Position numbers and translations under genes: made by a program | Shown: in pieces, positions 21,713 to 33,759 of the stretch | How positions within the stretch are numbered: position 1 is the stretch's first letter | Layout: every line of letters begins with the position of its first letter | NCBI GenBank assembly: GCA_004369085.1 | Contig: ML210199.1 | Span: 110,477 to 174,476 of the forward strand | Direction of reading: 5' to 3' | Length of the DNA stretch: 64,000 bases | Source: Coprinopsis marcescibilis | Lineage: Eukaryota; Basidiomycota; Agaricomycetes; Agaricales; Psathyrellaceae | Notes under the pieces: generated by a model | Database searches by the model: none | What the model saw: only the letters and a program-made list of their open reading frames with translations | What the model was told of the DNA's origin: nothing

Positions 21713-24164
21713 ATGTTATCTCTCAAACTTTTGGTCCTTACTGTGGCTGCAGTCACTTCCCCAGCTTTCGCCAATACTCATCGGGACTTCCATAATGTCC
21801 ACGCCCGGTCCACTCATCAACTCTCTGCCAGAGAATATATCACCCCAGAAACCCGCCTAGAATCCTACGACTATATCATCGCGGGTGGCGGCCTAGCAGG
21901 CCTGGTCCTCGCTTCACGACTTTCTGAAAACGGTCAGAATACCGTTCTCGTTTTGGAAGCTGGTGGTACCGGAGACGAACAAAAGGCTACCATTGGTGAG
22001 TTTCTCGACCCTTACACCCATTGACAACATCTCTGACATCCCATAGATTCTCCTGGAAGGACGTACTACGAGGGTCTCATCGGCACTGAATTTGACTATA
22101 GCTATCGAACTATTGCCCAGGATAATGCCGGTGGACGACAATTGACCTGGCCCAGAGGAAAGATTCTTGGTGGATCCTCCACTGTCAATGGCATGTACCT
22201 TGTCCGACCGCACGCCAACGAGATCAACGCCTGGCATGACATGATTGCCACCAACGACAACAAGGCCTTCTCTGATGCCTGGACCTGGGACTCTGTACTC
22301 GCCTCGATGAAGAAGTCGGAGACTTTCACGCCCCCTCGTCAAGAGGCGCTCGATGTCGCCAGCATGAGGTTCAACGCTGCCAGCCATGGAAGCAGTGGTC
22401 CTTTGCACTCCACTTTCCCCGCCTTGTGCGTATTGACCTCCTTCAATATTCCTTTGACCGACACTAAATGATGTCATAGCATGCCACCAATTTGTTCCGC
22501 ATGGCTCCCCACCCTTGAGGCTGCTGGTGTCCCTACCTCCGAGGATGCCTACAATGGCAACAACATCGGTGGCTTCTGGAGTACGATGGCCATCAACCCC
22601 ACCAACTTGACTCGATCATACGCCAAGTCTGCCTACATCGATCCCTTGCCCCCTCGTTCCAACCTTCATATCCTTGCCAATGCCGCTGTAACCCGAATTC
22701 TTTTCGCCGATAACGTTCAAGATGGAAACCAAGTCGCGAGTGGAGTCGAGTTTGCCCGTGATGCCAGTGATACCGCTCAGACCGTGCTCGCGAAGAAGGA
22801 AGTTATTCTTGCAGGCGGTGCCGTCGGAAGTCCTCACATGTTGTTAGTCAGCGGTGTTGGTCCCCGAGATGTCTTGGAGGCGGCCAACGTTCCTGTCCGA
22901 GTAGAACTTCCTGGTGTTGGTCAGCACATGCAAGACCATCTGGTTCGTCTATTTTCTTTTGCAGTATTACGTCACGTTCTCATTGCCCATGTCTAGTCGT
23001 CCCACATTGCTTGGGAATCTCTCGAGGATACACAGGGCGATATCTATAATTCTGAAACCGAGTTCGCTGTATGTACTTCCAGCGTTCATGCTATTTGAAG
23101 CCTACTAACGTATTACAAAGCGTTCCGCCGAGTTCTTATCATTTGTCAACTCGGGTACCTCCTACGTCCCCGGAAGCTTCTTGTTCGACGGGGAAGAATC
23201 TTTCAACAACTTCCTCAGCGGCGTCAAAGATACCTTCGAAGACGATGCAGTACTTGGACCCCTTATCGGCAGCGCAGACCCCACTATCATTGCTGGATAC
23301 CGAGCCATCTATTCCACCCTCCTCGACAAGATCTATCCCGAGGGTGGCCTAGTCGAGATGCTTTACAGCATCAACGCCCCTGGTCAAATCCTTGTTCAGG
23401 CCGCCATCCAGAATCCATTCAGTCAGGGTCGCCTTACCATCAGCTCGGGCTCGATCTTCGAAGCTCCCGTCCTCGATCCGAGGTACTTCTCCCACCCCGC
23501 TGGTATGTTGCCCGTCAAGCTGTTCGTTTCAAGGGTGAAACACTGACTGCGCTTTTTTTCTCTTGATAGACATCGTGATCATGCGTCAAGGCCTCAAGCA
23601 AGCTAGGCGTATGGCGACCCTCTCGCCCCTTCGAGAACTCCTTGGGCCTGAATTGCGACCTGGCCCCGACGTCCAGACCGATGAGCAGATTGAGGAGTAC
23701 TTGAGGAACGGAGCTAGCACTGAGTTCCACCCTGGCTGCACGTGCGCCATGTTGCCTCTAGAGCAGGGTGGCGTCGTCGATGCATCTCTCAAGGTTTATG
23801 GTACTTCCAACCTCCGCGTCATAGATGGTTCAGTCTTCCCCTTGTCCATGTCCGCTCATGTACGTCATCATTCATTTTCCTTTTTGCACAGTCCGCTGAT
23901 CGTAGCCTGTGTCGTTTATAGTTGATGGCACCCATTTATGGTTTGGCCGAGAAGGCTGCTGAGCTCATCCTGGATCCTCCCGCTGGTGGATCCAACGGCT
24001 CGACCGGTGGAACACCTGGCAATGGAAACTCTGGTAGCCCCAACACCAATACCGAGGATGGTGCTAATACAGACCAGCCCAAGAGCGGCGCTATGGGCCT
24101 CCATGGCACCGCTGGGGTTATGCTCACCGCCGCATCTGCAATCGTCGGTTTGCTCCTCCTCTAA
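21713..24164 (+). CDS. Secreted GMC flavin oxidoreductase with apparent GPI-anchor tail
   Basis: Seven exons (21713-21995, 22047-22425, 22480-22942, 22997-23068, 23121-23502, 23570-23859, 23922-24164) give 703 residues, all phases agreeing. A signal peptide ([20 protein letters not shown]) precedes the FAD-binding motif [12 protein letters not shown] (residues 53-63) and LEAGG. The GMC signature [16 protein letters not shown], the second FAD block and the active-site histidine in [11 protein letters not shown] are present. The second catalytic His lies in [15 protein letters not shown]. These fit the glucose oxidase/aryl-alcohol oxidase branch, which oxidises sugars or alcohols and makes H2O2 outside the cell. 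Unusually, a Gly/Ser/Thr/Asn-rich linker follows the domain, then a hydrophobic C-terminus ([16 protein letters not shown]), as in GPI-anchored proteins. The substrate cannot be read from the sequence. Confidence 0.93.
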
Positions 24165-25406
24165 TCCGGCACAGAGACCCTTCATTCACCTTTCACGGAC
24201 ACATCTTATATTATGGATTATGATCCCTTTCTCGTTGGGTTCGACCAACATATGACATTCGTTTGGAACATCTTGATCGATGGACAGGCTAGCTTTCGTC
24301 TAGCACGAAAGCGGGCATCCGTTCTACGCCTTGGTATATCGTATACGATATTTTCGCGTTAATAGCTATTGGCTAACTATATTTGATAACCCCAGATTCA
24401 TCATCAATGATCGGGAAATTTGGCTACTGATCGAGTTGTGTATGTAGATGCTTGACTCTTTGACTTTGACTCGCCTCGGACCTTCTCGCCAGTGGAAGGC
24501 TTGTTTTTTCGTAAAAGTTGGTTGTTATAGTACTAGTAGAGCACCGATGTATAATTTTCCTCATAGTGAGATATATGTAGCATAGCCGATTGAATAACAA
24601 TTTTTGCATTTAAATTGAGTTGATGGGGAAGACGGCCATGTACGAAACGAAAAATGAAGCCAAGCCAATTCGTTGTGACTGTTTGGTCAGCGTCAAGTCG
24701 TTGGCCTTCAACAGACGAGAAGATGCAGTACTGTTACTACCTAGGCCTGTGGTCAGAGTTACGGTCGGAATGTTGGTCGATGTGGATGTGGGACTGAAAT
24801 TTGGGACTGGGTCTTGGGAAGGAATGGATTACCTGCTTGACGCCGTCACTGGAAAGCTTTCGCTGAAACCACATGCCAAGAATAGGCATCTGTTTTTTGG
24901 CATATCTTGCCCAAGCGCCATTACTAGGTTGGAAACTTTTTATATCCTAATTTGCGCCTTTTGAAGCTATTTCTGTGTCCAACGCATCTTATGCTTCAGC
25001 CGACCCCCTCTAGCACGCGGTGGGCGCTTATTATATCTACATCATTTTTAAGGCATGTTTGAGAACGAGGAAACAGATAATCGCGCTATTGAGTGGCGCT
25101 GAATATAAACGCAGTTGCGTGGCCTAATATTTGTATATAGCCTTAGTAGCATCGATGGATGAAAGCGATTTACCTAGCGCAATAGCAATAGCGAAGGTGA
25201 AAATGAAAATGAATAAATAGAGTAGTATATAACTGGACAATGTGAGAAGATATCTTTCTAGGTAAGCTCTGGTGAAACCACATATCGCTTATCGCACTGC
25301 AGGATGTGTTTGCGAAGTACAGCTTAGTAAATACAGTATGCAGAAATATACATGATTCGTTATGACATTGGTGGAGATATTTGGCTACAGCTGGTATCAC
25401 TGGCCC
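24165..25406. other. Gap with no supported gene
   Basis: Holds the 3' flanks of two convergent genes. One 114-codon + frame at 24620-24964 has no recognisable features and is judged to be chance. Confidence 0.35.
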
Positions 25407-26776
25407 CTAGCGTTTCTTCGAAGAGGACCTTCTCGACGATGATCTTTTCGATGAGGATCGTGTTTCCTTCAAGTTGGGCTTCGAGGGTCGCGTAGCCACC
25501 CGGCCAGAACGGTGAGAGGGTCCAGCCGGTGCCTCGAGACCCCCTGCCGCTTCCTGCTGTTCCACTGCTGCTGCTGCTGCTGCTGCCTGTGCCACCGCCG
25601 TTGCCTCTGCTTCGCGGTCCTCCGATTGCTTTGAGGGTCGCCGCTTGAGAGGAGGTGCCTCCCGTGGCTGGGTGTCTTCAGAGGCGCGTTTCTTTCCAGA
25701 TTACCGGAGGCTCGGACTTGAACTAAGGCGGGAGCTTGGACTCTGCGCTGCTCGGGCTCTGCGAGCGAAGGGCAGTCTGGCCGCACTGGTACTGAAGGCT
25801 CAGGCTGGGGCAGTTGTGTTACGGGTACTGGCGGCGCGTTTGCTATCTCTTTCGCATGCTCTTGAATGGCGATGCGGAAAATATCGAGGATTTCATTGTA
25901 TTTGGGGACCTGGGCTGCTCGGGACGCGTCGGCTTCTTCTGCAGTCGTGCAAGCACCCTTTTCCCAGACCACAGCGCGGATAATGCTGTGAAACCCAGTC
26001 AAAAGCTTCCTGACAGCCTTTCCCCAAAAGGGTGAGATGGGGCCAAAATCGGGCAACGGGTCGAAGACAAAGGCCTTTTTGTTGTTCATGGATGAGTGCG
26101 GATCTGCACTATCCCACCTTTTGACCTCACTGGGAACCTCTGCGTGAACAATCCGGCTACTGGTATAACAAAAGGCAAGGTAGTAGAGAATGTAGAAGAA
26201 TGACTCCAGGTCGTCCATGTGGTCGTGGGGATGCACGAACTTTTTCAAAGGATTTGGTTTGGAACTGGCAAGAACCACTATAGATTGGAATTATCGTGTG
26301 CCCTGGGTTATCTGATTAGCGTTGCGGAAGCTGTACGAGGCTCTAACACTCACTGCTCTATAGTCGGTCGTGGCAGTTTTCTGCTTTTGTTGTACCAAAT
26401 CGCCATATCCATGTCAATGAGGACTCCTCCACAGCCTTTCCTAGTCTTGTTGGGCCGGCCTAGTAAGATGTTTTTGGTGCTAATATCTCGATGCAGGATA
26501 CTCCTTTCGATAAGGCCCGCATGCGCTAATAAGAAATACATGTCAGCAATCAGCGTGCCAACAACACTGGAGAGGATGCTCTTACCTGCAATTGCGTCAT
26601 GGAGAGCCCACAGTACTTGTTCAACTGTATCGAACTCTTCAATGGACAGTCCATATTTTCCAATATAATTCGACACTTGGTGCGCCCGATGAAAGCTTTC
26701 TTCTCAACGTTGCATAGGTCTTCATAGCTCAATGAGTCAATCGTCGTGTGGATGACAAGAGCAAATGTAAATAACA
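25407..26776 (-). pseudogene. FunK1-type fungal kinase, truncated and broken copy
   Basis: The catalytic core is recognisable: AHAGLIERSILHRDISTKNILLGRP and GVLIDMDMAIWY, then HPHDHMDDLESFFYILYYLAF. The C-terminus is a basic Ser/Arg/Lys tail, as in the intact relative at 54832-57170. Lesions are visible by comparison. The N-terminal ~450 residues are missing. The frame shifts near 26650 between TKCRII and YGLSIEEF. A TAA at 26291-26293 interrupts GTR-FQSIVVL, where the intact copy has Ser. A further frame change occurs upstream of the tail, near 25690. A CAG/GCA repeat near 25570-25590 reads as poly-Ala in the expected frame. One real-looking intron lies inside the catalytic-loop exon. It is almost certainly a relic. 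Confidence 0.8.
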
Positions 26777-28568
26777 TTGGTTCTGGCGCTGAGTTTATAT
26801 ACTATTTCGGTTGCTGATTTAAGTTGGAAAGGACAACGATATTTTTGCGGCCTTGGTTGAAGACAAATTACTACAAGCGAGCATTCGTGGAAAGTCGATT
26901 AATCGCCGCCCTGCCGCTTATAGGGCACCTGGCCCCTGTCTCCGCTCATATCAATAATCATGGTAGGTCAAGTTCAAATCACCAGGCATCTTATCCGCTT
27001 GAATTATGATGCTCTACGGACCTGCTGAGCCACGTATTAGCGCCTCGGGCAAATTAAAGTGACATTGTGTCCTCAAACTGTGCCTCACCGCAGTCTACCG
27101 GGCACCCGGGAAAGTTATTTTTATCCGATAGCAAGGCCAGTTGCAGCCTTCGCTGGCAATGGCGCTTTGATACACATTATCTCTACATCGATAACGGTGA
27201 CCTATGCTGTAAATGCGATCCAACATTATACGTGAGACAGCACACTTCGATTAGATCGTGGCTGTGACGCTGCCATCAGGCATTTCGACGGGCCTCTTCC
27301 CTGCTCTTCCATTGCCGCATATCAAATACGAGGCTCTTACCAATATCGTGTGACTCTGAGACCAACCCATATTATGGTGTCATTCACATTCTGTAATGGT
27401 ATCATTACTATAGCCAGTTGTTACGAGTTATGAGTTTCTTGCGATGGAGACCGGACATGAAGTAACCTGAATATATGTATATGTGTCAGGGGCCTGTCCT
27501 GTTGCTCGGTCGCGCCCGCATTCTATCCGATTGCGCCTTGCCTGTGAGCTTCGTAACCTCATCCTATTCAATGTCTTATCTACTAAGTCTTGTATGTGTA
27601 GGGAGGCCTTTGGTAGGCCAGGATGCTCAATATATTGTGCAGGTCATGACTGCGACTTGAGGGCGCCGGCGAGCATTGATATTGAACTTTCTCCGATGGG
27701 CGCTATATGCCATGAGCGATACAGACAACCAAAAACCATGGCTTGCTGGTGCAATCAAGCCCTCTCTACATTTCCGTGCATTGTCAGACCATGTCGCATA
27801 TCTTCCGAGGTCGTGCTGCGCAGACTACATAGCTGATGTGAAATGATCGCAATTTGATATTACCCACAAGTAACCTAGTACAATACCTAAGAAGTCACCG
27901 TTTCGGTAACACAGTCCTCCACTGAGAAGCTCTCCTTTGGCCAGCTATTTGACTTTTGATGATCTCACTCTCTCGGAGCTGGATCGACGTGTAGCTTGAG
28001 CGGGTGTCATTATGTCCAATGTCCATCGATTTTAACTTTGACATACCGTCGGTATCAACTGTAGATCTTGGCTCTGTGCCAACATAGCGGGCTCGGAGCG
28101 GTGACACCCTTCTATCATGACTGTGATCGGAGCAAGCACCCCTGCGTGGAAACGATTGGTGGGCTATTTCTGTGTGCTGTGTGAGAACCTGACTCACTAG
28201 CCTTCACTAAAACATTATGGAGCTTTTCAGCCTGTAGAAGCGTCAGGCAGTACTTCAGCACCCCACGAGTGTACTCAAACGCAGAATCGGAAGGGACCAG
28301 GCACCTACTCGGCACGAGGCTCGTATGAGCGGGATGTCAGTACGTACGATATACCTAAAATAACGATAGTGGTTTTGATGATCCACTCTCCCGGTTCGCA
28401 CAGCGTTCTCATGTCAACCGCTGAGGATTTCATGTTCCTCTGTCCCTGACCTCATCCTGACTCGGAACTCAACCATCCTCCACATCGACACTCGATGCCA
28501 TTCCTTTGAAAGCTAGCAATCCCTCAGTCTGCCGCCCTCGCTCTCCCGATCGAAGGAGAGAAACGAAG
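26777..28568. other. Gap with no supported gene
   Basis: About 1.8 kb with only short overlapping frames on both strands. The last ~150 bp should be the promoter and leader of the membrane-protein gene starting at 28569. Confidence 0.35.
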
Positions 28569-30479
28569 ATGGACCCAGCTCAAATAAACGCCTTGAGAAC
28601 CAGCATAGTGATCACAAAGGTATGTCCTGGCTTCTGACCAGTCACTTCCTGGAGTTGACCCGCGATTTAGTTCTCATACGGTGAGAATCTCGAGCGGCCA
28701 GCGACTTTCAGCCGCTAAATCGCCCACCTTTCCAGTGATTGCCGCTTCGATTCTGTTCTGGGACATAGCCTTGACATTCAGGGTAGAGGTGTGCATGTAT
28801 GGCTGGTGTTAGTGTGTGTGCCTGCCTGAAAATTTGCGGTGTCTAGGTTGCGACTGTGTGGAAGTCAAAAAAAACCTTGGGAACAACGTTATTCTTTATT
28901 GTGAGTACAACGCAGCTGGTAGTGTACCTTGGCTGACCATTTCATAGAACCGTTACCTGGCACCCGCCTCAGCAATTTTGGATCTCTATGGTCCGTATAG
29001 CGGTGATATGCCTCAGTCAAGAGCAGTACCTGACAATCTAAAAGCCCAAGTGATCCATGACCCCGGTATATCAGTAAGTGGGCGATTCCTGTTCAACCCC
29101 ACGTACTTAAATCGTCTACTTAGTTGTAAAATGCCCTTTATTCTTTCGATGCATCGATCTCACACATCACTAGCTGCCGTAACTACTACTTCGTGTCTAC
29201 AGTACTCACTGCCACGGCGGTTGGGACCGTTGAAGGTACGCCGATTCGTTTGTGTATCCTATAACCTGACTTGAATGCATCTAGCCATTCTTGTGATGAG
29301 AACGCATGCACTCTATCGGAATCGGAGGCTTCTTTATTTGCTTTCTTTCCTTGCATTCGTGAGTTTGTACGGACTCTGCACACATTCTGCTTGCTGATTT
29401 CGGCATCGAAGATATCAGCGGGCGGGATGCTCGTTCTCTGGCTCATTATATTAACTAAGTACGCTCAATGTACGTACTGGTCGACTTCTTGCCGTGCTGC
29501 TGGCTAATCACAGCTAACTAGACGGGCTCGCCGCCAAGCTGGGTCTCTCAGGGTGCACCGTCACATGCTCATCTGAATCGAGGTCCATGTGTGTATACCT
29601 TTCCATCGCCTTTTGGTCCCAGTTCACATTCTTCGAGACTGGTAAGCAGATGTGCGATCATCTTATATATCAACCGTCACTTACTTCGAACGCTCAAACA
29701 TTAGTGGTGTTCGCTATGACAGCATGGAAGTCGTTTGTGTTTTGTAAGCTCGATTTGGGGTAAAATCTGCACAATCAACTCATCCGTCAATTTTCAGATA
29801 AAAGGTCACAGAGCACGCAAGCTCGTCGCCTGCTCACGGTTCTATTTATAGATGGTGAGCTAGACATAGTTAGGCTCGCCTATATCATTTAACAAATGTC
29901 TGATTTTTGTTAGGAATGGTTTACTACTTTAGTGAGTCGTCACTGGAGTTCATCAAGAACATCGCTTACGTGCTAACCGATCCAACCCAGTAATAATTGG
30001 TACGTTAGCTCTGACTCTACTCCTCTTGATCAGACAGTCTCAACATCATGACAATAGGTGCCGCTGGCTTAAACTTCTTCGTGTGGATTTTCAATCCAGG
30101 CTCGAGCTCTTCTGCAGTTGGGTAAGGCATTTTCATAGTCCTCAACCTCAAACCGTCATTGCGCCTTACTGATGACCACCGCAGAATTTTGAAAAGCCTG
30201 CAAGCCACAATAGCGTCCAGGTATGATTCATGTGAATGACCAACATGATTGGAGTTAACCAAGGTCGCTCATCTCCACAGGCTCCTTTTGAATATTCGCG
30301 GGATGCTTGAATCTGCAACAGACGAGACACCGTCACACGGAGACGGAGCTCAACTGACAGAGTATTCAAGAAGGGGGCCGTACAATCTTCAAGTCCATGT
30401 AACGTCGACAGTAACGTCTACAGTCGAACAAGATACTCTAGAGTTGAATACCCTTCGATCTCAACGGCGAACGAAGTGA
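28569..30479 (+). CDS. DUF6533 multi-pass membrane protein, tandem copy A
   Basis: Exons read with agreeing phases: 28569-28619 (MDPAQINALRTSIVITK), 28671-28680 (10 nt), 28736-28788 (IAASILFWDIALTFRVE), 28847-28900 (VATVWKSKKTLGTTLFFI) and 28948-28990 (NRYLAPASAILDLYG). Later exons include AILVMRTHALYRNRRLLYLLSFLAF (about 29285-29358), LSIAFWSQFTFFET, VVFAMTAWKSFVF, RRLLTVLFIDG and a 9-nt exon at 29991-29999. GAAGLNFFVWIFNPG follows, then the last exon to TGA at 30479 (RLLLNIRGMLES...). The W-D-x-x-LTF..E..xVW and NRYL motifs are those of the DUF6533 family. These are about seven-helix fungal membrane proteins with no assigned role. The exon structure between 28991 and 29280 could not be settled. 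Confidence 0.8.
28671..28680 (+). other. 10-nt microexon of DUF6533 copy A
   Basis: Encodes Phe-Ser-Tyr plus one base, between a 51-nt first intron (28620-28670) and intron 28681-28735. The matching exon of copy B is at 31627-31636. Confidence 0.8.
29991..29999 (+). other. 9-nt microexon of DUF6533 copy A
   Basis: Joins YYF to GAAGLNFF through Ile-Ile-Ile; it is flanked by CCCAG on the left and GTACGT on the right. The equivalent in copy B is at 33038-33046. Confidence 0.8.
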
Positions 30480-31524
30480 GTACTGTGCAACTCCCTGGTT
30501 AGTCACCATTGATGGTTTACGACATGTGTCTGTAGACGATATGTATGTTCTCGTCCATAGTCCTCAATGTATATGAGTAGGCCATCGTCAATAGATGACA
30601 TACATACCGGGCTTACACAATCAGAGATGATGTACTCAGCAACTCGAGAGTTGATATTGGATCCAGGGACTCCGCGCATATATACATGTAGCCTAGCCTT
30701 CAAGGCGTCTATTTCTATTGGCCCGAGAGGAGATAGCCACCGCCCGGGGTGATGATCACGGTTTCTCAACCTCATAATCAAAATAATCTCACCAACGATC
30801 CGTATGGGCGCTCAGCGCTCAGTGCCAGTGTCCGTTAAGCTCGTCCCCGGGGATGAGTATTGTGCGGCCTTGCAGTGTACGCGCCGGCCACAAGTAGGTT
30901 ATATTTGACCTAACACACCGTACATTTATCTTAGACCCGAAATAGAGTAATAGCCTCGAGACACAATCCCCTGAGCGGCACGGCATTGAGGTTGACCATT
31001 TAGTCTTTCAGGACTCAGTCCCCACATAAATGAGCTATGGGCTCACCACCTGTTTGTCCCGACTCGTTACTCTGCTCGGTGTCTGGTGACGGTCTGGGAT
31101 GGGAGCCTATCATTCCGTAAGGTGACTTAAACGCCGGACCTTCAAATTACCTTCTTTGGCCATATCTTGTTCACAGCAAGTTCGTAACACTGACATCACT
31201 TCCCTATGAAATTTACGGGCACTAAAACTCGAAACAGCCAAGTGTATTTGATATAACCGCAGCCTCCCATTAGCGGTGGACTACAAAGTGCCACGTCGCC
31301 CAGGTCCTGTTACTTCCACTACTTCGCCGCACGTACACATAGCGTTCAAGGTCACAGGTACGTGCATTCTATACTTGGCATTCGGTCTGACACGCTGCCG
31401 CACTGTCCGAGATACCGAGCGTGCATATCAGAGCACGGCCCCATACAAACACAGATGCTGATATTTCAAGCAATCCACACAGTAGTCAGCCTGTCTTCTT
31501 CCCCAGTCGCTCCAGGTGGCATCC
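30480..31524. other. Gap between the tandem DUF6533 genes
   Basis: About 1 kb with no gene signal; it should contain the copy A terminator and the copy B promoter. Confidence 0.35.
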
Positions 31525-33421
31525 ATGCAGCCAGAGGATGCAGCCATTGTAGCAAGAAGAATAGTTTTAACCAAGGCGAGTCGGCGCGGTGACTTCGCTC
31601 GTCGAATGCTAATGACACGCATCCAGTATAGCTACAGTATGTTGCATCAACCGCGATATCGAACCAGCTTTTAACTAGCCTTAGCTTCGTCCCTGACAAT
31701 TGTGCTCTTCGACATGGTTCTCACTGTTGGCCGAGAGGTACGTGCGATCAATATAATAGTCCAACCCTTGAAAGCGCTCACAGATAGCTACCACAGGTTA
31801 AAACTGTCTGGGGAAGTCGTATGACGGTTGGATTGGGAATCTTCCTCCTAGTGAGCTATATTCATCTAGGTTCGGAGGAGCCTTGAGCTGATCGGCGACG
31901 CACAGAACAGATACATTCCGCCACTGATACTCCTATTGGATCTCGCAGGTAGATTTGACTTCTTCCGGATTCACCATTTACTAACAGTAACCTTGGAGCT
32001 ATCGGCAACGCTCAACTCACTGGGGAGGATTATGTGGTGAGAATCATGCCCGAAATCTATCACTGCTTGTAAGGTCATAACATGCTGACGAAAATCTACG
32101 TGAAAGGCGTCGTAATTACCATTCAAGCATCTGTGCTTTCGTCCCTCTCACAAAATCTTTCTACAGTTGCCGGAATCTGTCGCTGGCGTCTACACTTTTG
32201 ACCATTCCAATGGTTTCTGTCACCAAAGGTACTTGTGACTTGTGTGCTTATCCGAGGGGTAACACCCGAAGAGAATACTAAACACATTTTCCGATTTCTG
32301 CATAAGTCATCCTCATCATGAGGACCCACGCTCTTTACCAGAGCCGGAAAGTCCTCTACGGGTTAACTGCCTTTGCCTCTGTACGACTCTTCCCATTCTA
32401 CTTCTGTGCCCTAGCTCCGGTTAACGGAAGAACCCCAGGCCTGTGTCATACACATGATAGTAAACTGGGTAGTGATGGTAGTTCACTTGCCGACACATTT
32501 TGGTAAGCGCGTTCCTCTGATGCGTAGACACCAACCCCGGCGATATCTACTGACTTTCTTGCCATTAATATAGACCCGACTCACAGTGAAATCGATGTTC
32601 TGGGCTGCTTACCCAGCTGCACAAGTGCACTTTGTCGAAGACTTTCGATCTCATTTTGGAGTCTTTTCCTCCTGTTCGAGTCCGGTAAGTGTTATGATGC
32701 GAAATGTGGGAACACTTTGACGCATTCCCCCCAGTAGTGTTCTTTATGACAGCATGGAAAATATGCTCGACGTGTAAGTGTTCAGAGCTTGACAATAACC
32801 ACCGTAGTTCCTTTGAGCTCTAACTACCATTTCCCATAGATTCCATTTCCAGAAGGGAGTTCACGTATTATAGGCGCAGTCGGAGGTTGATTCATGTTTT
32901 GATTAGGGATGGTAAGTTTACCACCACCCTGCGTACAAATCACAATGCTAACTGGATCGCAGGTCTCATATACTACCTTCGTACGTGAGTGTTTCTTTTT
33001 TCTCTTGCCATGACTTATGCAAACGCTATGTTTCCAGTAATCATTTGTACGTTACAACTAGCCCGCTTCTTTTGGATGTGTGTCTGATGACGTCACTCAG
33101 GCGCTTTGATGGTTACCTTCTTTCTTTGGCTGTTCAACCCGTTCGCACTGTATCTGGGAATTGGGTGAGCGAGAGTTTTACTGTATCTAACCCGAGGACT
33201 ACTTTCAATTGAAACACACCGAATCTCACAGCGTATTAAAGACGTTACAAGTAACATTGTGTTCAAGGTAAGCTTCTACATCGACATAACAGCACAGTCC
33301 CCAATGCTTGCATTTCTCTGACAGGATACTCATGAATATTCGGGGTATCGTTGAATCGAATTCTAGTTCCGTCTCAAGTGTTTCTTTATCGACATTTGAG
33401 GCTGCAGATGACATACATTAA
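31525..33421 (+). CDS. DUF6533 multi-pass membrane protein, tandem copy B
   Basis: Exon 1 is 31525-31575 (MQPEDAAIVARRIVLTK, 17 codons, the same length as in copy A). The first intron starts GC (31576-31626, GC-AG). Exon 2 is the 10-nt microexon 31627-31636. Exon 3 is 31679-31737 (LASSLTIVLFDMVLTVGRE). It continues VKTVWGSRMTVGLGIFLL, NRYIPPLILLLDLA and LIMRTHALYQSRKVLYGLTAFAS. FWTRLTVKSMFWAAYPAAQ is a candidate middle exon. Then come SISRREFTYYRRSRRLIHVLIRDG and LIYYL, the 9-nt exon 33038-33046, ALMVTFFLWLFNPFALYLGIG, VLKTLQVTLCS and RILMNIRGIVES, to TAA 33419-33421. It is the same family and gene plan as copy A and diverges mostly in the loops and tail. The role is unknown. The exons between 31950 and 32310 are uncertain. 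Confidence 0.78.
31627..31636 (+). other. 10-nt microexon of DUF6533 copy B
   Basis: Encodes Tyr-Ser-Tyr plus one base, with the same length and phase as 28671-28680 in copy A; it is preceded by a GC-AG intron. Confidence 0.8.
33038..33046 (+). other. 9-nt microexon of DUF6533 copy B
   Basis: Encodes the Ile-Ile core linking LIYYL to CALMVTFF; the position and phase are the same as 29991-29999 in copy A. Confidence 0.8.
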
Positions 33422-33759
33422 TTGATAGCATAAAACCGACGATGTTCTTCTGTGTTCATTCTGTTTATGAGGGACAAAAGGCGCCTCGGCGAGTTCACCG
33501 TCGTAATATAAATAAATACTTAGTAGAATGAGCAGGCCGTATTTTGGGTTACTGCCACCAGGTCAGGCCTTCAGGCACACATACTTAGCCCCTTTTTCTG
33601 TGATTTGTCTGTATTTGGGTTTTACGCGGCAGCCGCCGGCCTCGATTTTGTTGTCAATGTCAGCTTGGGTTGTTCCCGTCGTTGATCCACACATTCTCGT
33701 TGTATGACCCTGGCTTAGCTGCTAGCAACGGCGCTGCAGTGGAGCATTTTGCACGAATA

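Noticed and set aside
26930..27000. Possible tRNA T-loop-like sequence (AAGTTCAAATC)
   Set aside because: No matching acceptor stem, D arm or anticodon arm could be folded around it.
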